DNA from: Paractinoplanes ferrugineus
GTDB lineage: Bacteria > Actinomycetota > Actinomycetes > Mycobacteriales > Micromonosporaceae
NCBI RefSeq assembly: GCF_016862195.1
Contig: NZ_BOMM01000040.1
Location: forward strand, 62,001-126,000
Reading direction: 5' to 3'
Length of the DNA: 64,000 nucleotides
Position numbers and translations under genes: made by a program. This document shows, piece after piece, positions 35,756 to 40,720 of the stretch; within the stretch, counting starts at the first letter, position 1, and every line of letters starts with the position of its first letter. The notes below the pieces were generated by a model. That model made no database searches. It was not told the DNA's origin and saw only the letters and a list, made by a program, of their open reading frames with translations.

Positions 35756-35767
35756 GGTCAACGGGAC
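35756..35767. repeat. Right end of inner element, GGTCAA plus hexamer CGGGAC
   Basis: Reverse complement TTGACCGAA matches the left end TTAACCGAA at 8 of 9 positions. The six bases after GGTCAA differ from those at the outer right end (CAGACC), as if they came from the previous insertion site. Confidence 0.7.
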
Positions 35768-36184
35768 ATGCTCGTGTTTACAGGGGCTTCCGTAGGGTCG
35801 CCCACAGTCCCCGAGTTCGAGCTTTCGCAGCTCGAAGTGCTGCTGGAAATCACGCCATTCATCGTCGGTCGGTTCACGATACTCGTCCTCTGGACGTACC
35901 TTCCGCCGCGCCTCCAGGAAGCTGCGATACGAGCGGATGAGATCATCTTGAAAGACTGCGAGGTAATGCTGGGTCGTGGCCAGGTTGGCATGCCCCAGAA
36001 GCCGCGCCACGATATGAACCGGAAGCCCGCCGGTGACGGCCTCGGTAGCAAACATTCGCCGAAAGTCGTGCGGCGTGAAACGCAGCGGTTCTCCTGAGGA
36101 GTTCCGAAGGCTCGTGCGGGCTAATGCGGCGTTGAGTAGATCGGTGATCCGGTGATGATTCAGTACGGCTCGGCGGGATCCCAC
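35768..36184 (-). pseudogene. Large tyrosine recombinase, catalytic C-terminal region (5' piece of split gene)
   Basis: 139 codons from near the outer right end. It carries box II: FTPHDFRRMFATEAVTGGLP, VARLLGHANLATTQHYLAVF (His, Arg, nucleophile Tyr region), then EYREPTDDEWRDFQQHFELR and the first half of the Cys/His segment (CKHEH), where the inner element cuts it. The N-terminal two thirds, including box I, are absent up to the element's end at 36218, so the outer copy suffered an internal deletion before or after insertion. Confidence 0.8.
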
Positions 36185-36206
36185 GCAGAGGTCCCGTCCT
36201 TAGTCC

Positions 36207-36218
36207 GGTCAACAGACC
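36207..36218. repeat. Right end of outer element, GGTCAA plus hexamer CAGACC
   Basis: Reverse complement TTGACCGGA matches the left end TTAACCGAA at 7 of 9 positions. The tRNA-Tyr 5' part begins immediately to the right. Confidence 0.7.
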
Positions 36219-36243
36219 GACTCACCGTCGTCGGCGCGCTCGC
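36219..36243 (-). pseudogene. tRNA-Tyr, 5' part (acceptor strand and D-arm)
   Basis: Read on the minus strand: GCGAGCG (exact partner of CGCTCGC at 28977-28983), CG, CCGAC, loop GACGGTGA with the invariant GG, GTC. The missing GG of the D-stem and base 26 come from the first bases of the 3' part at 29034, completing CCGAC/GTCGG. Confidence 0.82.
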
Positions 36244-36278
36244 TTGGGTGATCGCCGATCGGGCGACGATGGATCAAG

Positions 36279-36351
36279 TGGAGCCGGCGGGACTCGAACC
36301 CGCACGATCCGGGTTGAAAGCCCGGCCGACCTGGCATTAGTCGACGGCTCC
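36279..36351 (-). tRNA. tRNA-Glu (TTC), divergent
   Basis: Acceptor GGAGCCG/CGGCTCC, D-stem GACT/GGTC with a short loop, anticodon arm CCGGG-CTTTCAA-CCCGG giving TTC, T-arm GCGGG-TTCGAGT-CCCGC, discriminator A. The D-loop lacks the usual GG, so activity is uncertain. Confidence 0.75.
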
Positions 36352-36352
36352 G

Positions 36353-36391
36353 GGTCCGGCACCGGAATCGAACCGGCAATCGGCGCATGCG
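36353..36391 (-). pseudogene. tRNA 3' remnant (T-arm and acceptor strand)
   Basis: A 39-bp space between two tRNAs holds GCCGG-TTCGATT-CCGGT followed by GCCGGAC and C, which is a T-arm plus acceptor strand. No matching 5' half (GTCCGGC) lies to its 5' side, so the rest of the gene is lost. The C discriminator would fit tRNA-His, but that is a guess. Confidence 0.5.
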
Positions 36392-36478
36392 CGGAAGGGA
36401 GGAGGGTCGAACTCCTACGGGCGTAACCCCAACGGTTTTCGAGACCGCGGCCGGCGCCATCTGTCGGCTGGCCCTTCC
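36392..36478 (-). tRNA. tRNA-Ser (CGA)
   Basis: Acceptor GGAAGGG/CCCTTCC, anticodon arm CGGT-CTCGAAA-ACCG giving CGA, long variable arm (GGGGTTACGCCC), T-arm AGGAG-TTCGACC-CTCCT, discriminator G as in tRNA-Ser. 87 nt. Confidence 0.85.
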
Positions 36479-36482
36479 CAAG

Positions 36483-36556
36483 TCTGGTCGACAGGATTTG
36501 AACCTGCGGCTTCTCGGCCCCGAACCGAGCGCTCCACCAAGCTGAGCTACGACCAG
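36483..36556 (-). tRNA. tRNA-Pro (CGG)
   Basis: Acceptor CTGGTCG/CGACCAG, D-arm GCTC...GAGC, anticodon arm CTCGG-TTCGGGG-CCGAG giving CGG, T-arm GCAGG-TTCAAAT-CCTGT, discriminator A. 74 nt and canonical. Confidence 0.92.
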
Positions 36557-36585
36557 ATCGCGTCATCCGGACCGGCCGTCTGGCG

Positions 36586-36659
36586 TCCTGGTGCGCGGAA
36601 TCGAACCGCGGGCCTCCGCCTTATCAGGGCGGCGCTCTCACCGACTGAGCTACACCAGG
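36586..36659 (-). tRNA. tRNA-Ile (GAT)
   Basis: Acceptor CCTGGTG/CACCAGG, D-arm GCTC...GAGC, anticodon arm CCGCC-CTGATAA-GGCGG giving GAT, T-arm GCGG-TTCGATT-CCGC, discriminator A. 74 nt. The acceptor differs from usual housekeeping tRNA-Ile. Confidence 0.9.
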
Positions 36660-36663
36660 TTGG

Positions 36664-36747
36664 CGGAGAGAGCGGGACTCGAACCCGCGAGGGGCGGACC
36701 CCCACCGCATCAGCACTGCGGCGCCATAGCCACTAGGCGATCTCTCC
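36664..36747 (-). tRNA. tRNA-Ser (GCT)
   Basis: Acceptor GGAGAGA/TCTCTCC, anticodon arm CCGCA-GTGCTGA-TGCGG giving GCT, long variable arm (GGGGGTCCGCCCC), T-arm GCGGG-TTCGAGT-CCCGC, discriminator G and an encoded CCA (36661-36663). Confidence 0.9.
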
Positions 36748-36751
36748 GTTG

Positions 36752-36823
36752 CGCCACCGACGGGACTCGAACCCGCGGCCCCCCGATCGACAGTCGGGTG
36801 CTCTCCCTCTGAGCTACGACGGC
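36752..36823 (-). tRNA. tRNA-Asp (GTC)
   Basis: Acceptor GCCGTCG/CGGTGGC (two G-U pairs), anticodon arm CCCGA-CTGTCGA-TCGGG giving GTC, T-arm GCGGG-TTCGAGT-CCCGT, discriminator G. 72 nt with a compact D-loop. Confidence 0.87.
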
Positions 36824-36827
36824 ATGG

Positions 36828-36900
36828 TGGAGCCGGCCGGGCTCGAACCGGCTACCTCCCGCTTGCAAGGCGGGCGCTCTCCCAGGTGAGCTACAACCCC
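36828..36900 (-). tRNA. tRNA-Ala (TGC)
   Basis: Acceptor GGGGTTG/CGGCTCC (three G-U pairs, including the G3-U70 alanine identity pair), anticodon arm CCCGC-CTTGCAA-GCGGG giving TGC, T-arm GCCGG-TTCGAGC-CCGGC, discriminator A and encoded CCA (36825-36827). Confidence 0.9.
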
Positions 36901-36905
36901 ATGCG

Positions 36906-36979
36906 TACCCGGAGCGGGAGTCGAACCCGCACTGACCGCCTCCTCGGGACGGCGCCTCTGCCGGTTGGGCTACGAGGAC
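36906..36979 (-). tRNA. tRNA-like gene, anticodon GAG by position, damaged acceptor
   Basis: The D-arm and T-arm (GCGGG-TTCGACT-CCCGC) are clear and the length is 74 nt. The anticodon arm CCGTC-CCGAGGA-GGCGG would give GAG (Leu), but base 33 is C instead of U and the long variable arm of tRNA-Leu is missing. Acceptor GTCCTCG against TCCGGGT has two mismatches and three G-U pairs. Probably a decaying or noncanonical tRNA. Confidence 0.5.
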
Positions 36980-37013
36980 ATGGGCGGCAGGGCCGGACCG
37001 GACACCTGCTGCG

Positions 37014-37086
37014 CTCCGAGAGGAGGACTCGAACCTCCAACCTTCCGCTCCAGAGGCGGACGTGCGGCCAGTTGCACCATCTCGGA
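37014..37086 (-). tRNA. tRNA-Gln (CTG)
   Basis: Acceptor TCCGAGA/TCTCGGA, anticodon arm TCCGC-CTCTGGA-GCGGA giving CTG, T-arm GGAGG-TTCGAGT-CCTCC, discriminator G as in tRNA-Gln. 73 nt. Lies just downstream of the HNH gene hairpin. Confidence 0.9.
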
Positions 37087-37090
37087 TCGG

Positions 37091-37118
37091 GCCGGCCGCC
37101 GCCGCGGCGGCGGCCGGC
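37091..37118 (-). terminator. 28-bp perfect GC palindrome after the HNH gene
   Basis: GCCGGCCGCCGCCG followed by its exact reverse complement, starting 6 bp past the HNH stop codon. It could end the HNH transcript or separate it from the tRNA-Gln precursor. No T-run. Confidence 0.6.
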
Positions 37119-37123
37119 TGGGG

Positions 37124-37567
37124 TCATGCGCGAGCGGCCGAAACCCAGGTGGGTGTACGGGGCTCGAACCGCATGACCATCCCCGCCTGACGCGGGGTCC
37201 GGTCGGCCTTGCGCTGGTTGCAGGGGTAGCACGCGGCGATCGTGTTGAGCCACGTGTTCTCGCCGCCCTGCGAGCGCGGGACGATGTGGTCGACCGTGGT
37301 GGCCGGCTGCCGGCAGTAGCCGCAGCGGCGGTGGTCTCGGGCCAGGACCCCACGCCGGGACCAGGCCGGGCCATCGGTCTGCCGCCACCGGGCGTAGACC
37401 CAGCGGACGAGCCGGACGACTTTGGGTACGGGCCAGACGCCGATCGCGCGGTCGGGGATCTGGTCGTGAACCTCGGCGACCTGGCGGACGAGCATCTTGA
37501 CGGCGTGGCGGAGGCTGACCCGGGTCAGCGGCTCCATGTCGGCGTTGAGGACCAGGACGTCGGACAC
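37124..37567 (-). CDS. HNH endonuclease within the tRNA array
   Basis: A 147-residue protein. The C-terminal half is an HNH domain with a zinc-binding CGYC/CYPC pair around TVDHIVPRSQGGENTWLN and ACYPCNQRKADRTP. The N-terminal half (SDVLVLNADMEPLTRVSLRHAVKMLV) is the lead common in actinobacterial and phage HNH proteins. GTG 37567 has a near-perfect ribosome site (AAGGAGGTGA, 5-8 bases upstream). HNH nucleases are a known companion of tRNA arrays on mycobacterial and phage mobile elements, where they may help homing. Flanked by tRNA-Gln and tRNA-Gly, same strand. Confidence 0.88.
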   Translation of the reverse strand: MSDVLVLNADMEPLTRVSLRHAVKMLVRQVAEVHDQIPDRAIGVWPVPKVVRLVRWVYARWRQTDGPAWSRRGVLARDHRRCGYCRQPATTVDHIVPRSQGGENTWLNTIAACYPCNQRKADRTPRQAGMVMRFEPRTPTWVSAARA

Positions 37568-37613
37568 CCGGGTCACCTCCTTCCTGCTTGTTGTCGACGG
37601 TGATGTCGTAGCG

Positions 37614-37686
37614 AGCGGACGGCGGGACTTGAACCCGCGACCCCCACCTTGGCAAGGTGATGCGCTACCAACTGCGCCACGTCCGC
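37614..37686 (-). tRNA. tRNA-Gly (GCC)
   Basis: Acceptor GCGGACG/CGTCCGC, D-arm GCGC...GCGC, anticodon loop TTGCCAA in a CACC/GGTG stem giving GCC, T-arm GCGGG-TTCAAGT-CCCGC, discriminator U. Very close to normal actinobacterial tRNA-Gly. Confidence 0.93.
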
Positions 37687-37713
37687 ATGAGAGCCACGGG
37701 CCACCGCGGTGCG

Positions 37714-37788
37714 TGGTCCTGGTCGGGCTCGAACCGACGATCTCCTGGCTGAGAACCAGGTGAGCTTTGCCGACAGCTCCACAGGACC
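37714..37788 (-). tRNA. tRNA-Glu (CTC)
   Basis: Acceptor GGTCCTG/CAGGACC, D-stem GAGCT/AGCTC, anticodon arm CCTGG-TTCTCAG-CCAGG giving CTC, T-arm GTCGG-TTCGAGC-CCGAC, discriminator A. 75 nt; acceptor and D-arm unlike the housekeeping type. Confidence 0.87.
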
Positions 37789-37924
37789 AGGTGCTGGATA
37801 TTTCGTGTTGCCAGGGCCCGCCGGCCGCGTGGTGGCGCCGGCGGGACCTGTACTCATGCCATTTCCGCTGTGGAGTTCTCAAGTGGTGCCATGTCCATGC
37901 CCGCCGGTTCGGCGAGGGACCAAG

Positions 37925-37997
37925 CAGGGGTGACAGGGCTCGAACCTGCAACCTTCGGTTTTGGAGACCGGTGCGCTTCCCGTTGCGCCACACCCCT
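37925..37997 (-). tRNA. tRNA-Trp (CCA)
   Basis: Acceptor AGGGGTG/CACCCCT, D-arm GCGC...GCGC, anticodon arm CGGT-CTCCAAA-ACCG (outer pair C-A mismatched) giving CCA, T-arm GCAGG-TTCGAGC-CCTGT, discriminator G. First gene of the array in transcription order. Confidence 0.88.
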
Positions 37998-38017
37998 GTG
38001 CGGTTGTGCCGGAAGGC

Positions 38018-38050
38018 AAAAAATGCCGCCTTCCCGGTTCGGGAGGCGGC
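38018..38050 (-). terminator. Rho-independent terminator after the 43-aa gene
   Basis: On the minus strand: GCCGCC-TCCCG, loop, CGGGA-GGCGGC, then A and TTTTTT (38018-38023). It lies 29 bp past the stop at 38079 and upstream of tRNA-Trp. A real T-run is rare in this DNA, suggesting foreign (phage-like) origin. Confidence 0.8.
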
Positions 38051-38078
38051 TTCCGCGGCGTGCGGTGAGCTCGGGCGC

Positions 38079-38210
38079 TTAACGGCGCCTCCCTGGTACG
38101 GACTTGCTGAGCTGGTCTTCGGGGAACTCGTGGGCCGTCATGAGCGCGCAGCCGGCCGAACCCCGTAGCACGATGTGCTGCGGGTTGGTCTCGGCGTGCC
38201 GGCGATACAT
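38079..38210 (-). CDS. Small 43-residue protein beside the tRNA array
   Basis: From ATG 38210 with CAGGAG 8 bases upstream. Sequence features: MYRRHAETNPQHIVLRG, then SAGCALMTAHEFPEDQLSKS and a basic end. No family recognised; the HEFPEDQL segment is acidic and the whole looks soluble. It sits between two GC hairpins that end in T-rich runs (38018-38050 and 38266-38295), so it is a separately transcribed cassette. Its neighbours suggest phage or plasmid origin. Confidence 0.65.
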   Translation of the reverse strand: MYRRHAETNPQHIVLRGSAGCALMTAHEFPEDQLSKSVPGRRR

Positions 38211-38265
38211 GAGCGGAACTCCTGAGTGAGGTCGTCGAGGACGGAAACGGGCGAAGAACCAGAAA

Positions 38266-38295
38266 GCCGCCCGGTCCCGGATCGGGAGGGGCGGC
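38266..38295 (-). terminator. GC hairpin upstream of the 43-aa gene
   Basis: GCCGCCC, CTCCCG, loop, CGGGAC, GGGCGGC on the minus strand, followed by TTTCTGGTTCTTC. It resembles the terminator at 38018 in sequence. It would end transcription coming from the right, or belong to a duplicated cassette. Confidence 0.5.
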
Positions 38296-38500
38296 GCTGT
38301 CGCTAGCGAGGTTGCTAGCTGCGCCACCGGTGGTGTTCCTGATTCGGGTAACTATCGTCCAGGGAGCGGGATTGCCCGGCACAGATCGTGACGGCCTCAC
38401 CCAGCGGCGCGGGCCGCCGTACGGTGCTCGAGGCTTGCCACCACATCGGTGCTCCCTGACATCGGTCGTCGTTGGTGATCCCTACGTTAGGGGGATCGGG

Positions 38501-38745
38501 ATGGGTGAGCAACGCGTTTTCCATGGCGGACATCGCTGGTTGCTTCTGGGCGACGCCGGATTCAACGACACCTGCGACGACGACACTCGGCACTGACCAG
38601 GCCTGGGTCACTGGCACACCGGCCGGCCGAGAGCAATCTGTGGGCCGGCTACGATCGGGAGCTTCGCCACTACTGGGCCGGCCTCGCTCTCCATCGTCTG
38701 CCTGGTGGGCCGCCGCCTTCAGGTGCCGCCGACGCCGCGCGCGTC
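38501..38745 (+). pseudogene. Remnant of a barstar-domain-protein paralogue
   Basis: The first part (ATG 38501 to TGA 38596) reads MGEQRVFHGGHRWLLLGDAG, FNDTCDDD, like the N-terminus of the barstar protein at 30580 (RWLLLGEVGLDDCYDDI). The next part (from about 38611) reads NLWAGYDRELRHYWAGLALH, almost identical to NLWAGYDRELRHHWAGIALG in that protein; the DNA is also similar, with a 4-base loss just before it. About 250 residues between are deleted and the barstar domain itself is lost. So a related gene once lay here, on the opposite strand. Confidence 0.7.
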
Positions 38746-38788
38746 ACAAACACTCAAGTCCAAGGCTGAGGCGTCGAATCGTTCAGGC

Positions 38789-40063
38789 ATGGACTTGGAG
38801 ACTCGTGTCGGGTCGGTCGAGCAGATCATCGACACCGGCGCCGTACACCCGGTCTTCCAGCCCATCGTCGAGCTGTCGACGCGCCGGATCGTCGGCGTGG
38901 AGGCGCTCACCCGCGGCCCCGCCGGCTCACCGCTGCACTACCCGGACGCCCTGTTCGCTGCCGCGAATCAGGCGGGCATGCTGCACGAGCTCGACACGAT
39001 GTGCGCCGCCCTGGCGATCGAGGGCTTCAACGCCCACCGCGGCAGCCTTCCGCCACTGCTGTTCGTCAACTCCGAACCGGGAGCTCTGACCAAGCCACCC
39101 ACGCCGGCCCTGCGGGCCGCCCTGGCGAACCAGCGGGACTACCGCATCGTCATGGAACTCACCGAACGTACGCTCGCCGCCAATCCGACCGGCCTGCTGC
39201 AAGTCGCCCAGATGTGCCATGCGGTGGGTAACGCCCTGGCCCTCGACGACGTCGGCGCCGATCCGCTGTCGCTGGCCTTCCTGCCGCTGATCGAGCCCGA
39301 GGTCGTCAAGCTGGACATGCATCTGCTGCGCGATCCCACCAGCGCCGACACGATCGCGACCGTCGCCGGCGTCGGCGCGTACGCGCAACGCACCGGCGCG
39401 GTGGTGCTGGCCGAAGGCATCGAAACCGAATACGACCTGGCCACCGCCACCGCGTTGGGTGCCACCTGGGGGCAAGGATTCTTCTTCGGCAAACCCGGCC
39501 CGCTGCAGAACCTCGCCGGACGACCGATGAACGCCCAAGCCCGGTTGCGGGCCGCACAGCCGGGCCTGCACCACGTTGCCGGCACCCTGTTCACTACTGC
39601 CTCCGCGGCACACCCGCCACGACAGGTCAGTCGTCATGTCGCGGCGGCGTTCGCCGACCATCTGCTGCAGGAAGCGACCACCGCCGGCCAACACGGCGTG
39701 GTGCTGGCCATGAACCAGGACCCGGAGAGCTTCGACCAGTCGCTGCCGAGACTGGCGCAGATCGCCGCCCGGGTGGGGTTCACCGGCGTGGTCCGACCGC
39801 CCGGAAGCGCCCCAGCACCGGACGGTGTTCGCCAAACCATCGACGACACCCTCTCCACCGAGCGGTTCGAGGCGGCTCTGGTGGTGGTCCGGCCCGGCGC
39901 GGCGGCCGCACTGTGCCTACGCCGCCTGCCCGATCCCGACATGGTGGAACTGGTCCTGTCCCACGACCCCACCGTTGTGCACGGCCTGGCCCGGATGCTG
40001 CTGGGACAGTTGGGCACCCGCTTCGAGTTCCCCGCCGTGGTAGGCGGTCCTCGCTCGGCCTGA
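38789..40063 (+). CDS. EAL-domain cyclic di-GMP phosphodiesterase with C-terminal sensory region
   Basis: A 424-residue protein. The EAL domain covers residues 20-250: FQPIVEL, GVEALTRG (EAL at 38-40), FVNSEP, MELTERT, LALDDVGADP (DD pair), EVVKLDM (Lys), VLAEGIET (Glu) and GQGFFFGKP. All metal and catalytic positions appear kept, so it should hydrolyse c-di-GMP. The last 160 residues (ADHLLQEATTAGQHGVVLAM, then IAARVGFTGVVRPPG) resemble a DICT-type sensory domain, which often accompanies EAL/GGDEF proteins. ATG 38789 is the first in-frame start near the domain. No membrane segment. Confidence 0.85.
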   Translation: MDLETRVGSVEQIIDTGAVHPVFQPIVELSTRRIVGVEALTRGPAGSPLHYPDALFAAANQAGMLHELDTMCAALAIEGFNAHRGSLPPLLFVNSEPGALTKPPTPALRAALANQRDYRIVMELTERTLAANPTGLLQVAQMCHAVGNALALDDVGADPLSLAFLPLIEPEVVKLDMHLLRDPTSADTIATVAGVGAYAQRTGAVVLAEGIETEYDLATATALGATWGQGFFFGKPGPLQNLAGRPMNAQARLRAAQPGLHHVAGTLFTTASAAHPPRQVSRHVAAAFADHLLQEATTAGQHGVVLAMNQDPESFDQSLPRLAQIAARVGFTGVVRPPGSAPAPDGVRQTIDDTLSTERFEAALVVVRPGAAAALCLRRLPDPDMVELVLSHDPTVVHGLARMLLGQLGTRFEFPAVVGGPRSA

Positions 40064-40720
40064 CGTACAGCGGACATGAACCCCGGCTGCGCTCCCGAAC
40101 CGGCACCGCCCGGCCGGCGGACGCCGATGCACGGGCAAAATATCGCTTTGGCACACTGCCACCGATTGCCTGGGGCGGTGAATCCTCGCCCGGGTTCGGG
40201 TTGGCGTCCAGTGGCAGCCGCACCGCACCAGCCCTGCCGACCCCTTTCACCCGACATTTCAAGGACCGGCCTTGATGTACGGGTCGGCCTGGGCCGGGCC
40301 GCCCGCTTCGAACACGACCTGGACCGTACCGTCCACGGAATCGACGTAGCGGGTGCCACGGCCGCCCGCCGCAGAGGTCGACTTCATCGGAGCCGATTTC
40401 AAGCCCGGCGACCGGGCTCAGGGTGCCGTCGAGGATCGCGTATGCGGCTGCCGTGCTCGCGGATCTCGCCGCCGGCGAACTTCCCGAGGAGCTTGTGGTT
40501 ACCATGCCGGGCGCCGTGGGATGCGGGAAGTCTGCGAAGCCGGTATTGGCGGCCCGCCGTCGTTGCGGCCCAGCGACGCCCGGTGCGTCCACCCGCCGGC
40601 GAATTGCGTGGGCCGTGTCGACCTTCTCTACGGCGATCACGTAGGCGGATCAGCTGATTACACTTTGGAGTTTCACGACGGTAATGTGCTCCGCGTTCGC
40701 ACGTGACGCGGGAGGATTCA
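40064..40720. other. Gap with a possible decayed gene on the minus strand
   Basis: No intact gene is convincing. On the minus strand a frame from ATG 40640 (IAVEKVDTAHAI ... AILDGTLSPVAGLEIGSDEV) and another ending at 40259 (TRYVDSVDGTVQVVFEAG, ADPYIKAGP) could be one gene of about 125 codons broken by one extra base near 40360. Plus-strand frames here also show coding-like composition, so the direction is not certain. Not recognised. Confidence 0.3.

Larger units (their letters stand above)
30405..35767. mobile_element. Inner tyrosine-recombinase transposon inserted in the outer element's recombinase gene
   Basis: A 5363-bp insertion defined by the split recombinase frame (139 codons on one side, 81 on the other). 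It begins TTAACCGAAGTG and ends GGTCAA plus CGGGAC (35756-35767). Read inward, the ends are TTAACCGAA and TTGACCGAA. The terminal hexamer differs from that of the outer copy (CAGACC). It carries a barstar-domain gene and two tandem recombinase genes, a smaller one (about 420 aa, decayed) and a larger one (about 800 aa, one frameshift) with an overlapping start. No target duplication beyond an ambiguous single C. Confidence 0.82.
29035..36218. mobile_element. Outer tyrosine-recombinase transposon inserted in tRNA-Tyr (internally deleted)
   Basis: A 7184-bp insertion defined by the split tRNA. It starts TTAACCGAACTTCG and ends GGTCAA plus CAGACC (36207-36218). Read inward, the ends are TTAACCGAA and TTGACCGGA, short imperfect inverted repeats. 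Removal restores the tRNA with no target duplication. It holds two small cargo genes (29213, 29736) and only the C-terminal end of a large recombinase, itself split by the inner element; a first recombinase gene and the second one's N-terminus are absent, so it cannot move by itself. Its net size without the inner element is 1821 bp. Confidence 0.82.

Noticed and set aside
30405..35767. RIT (recombinase-in-trio) element
   Set aside because: Only two recombinase genes lie inside the inner borders; the third fragment belongs to the outer element. RIT remains possible only as a distant relative.
36207..36218. Target-site duplication around the outer element
   Set aside because: Six bases after GGTCAA (CAGACC) do not match the left flank (GGCCCC), and deleting them is needed for the tRNA D-stem.
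28976..36243. Integrative element flanked by a direct att repeat of tRNA sequence
   Set aside because: No duplicated tRNA 3' end is present; the two sides carry complementary halves, so this is an insertion with no regenerated target, not an att-flanked island.
38296..38345. Possible tRNA 5' half (GCGCAG-type D-arm) near 38310-38335
   Set aside because: GCTAGC occurs twice, giving a hairpin that explains the pattern, and no T-arm or acceptor partner can be found.
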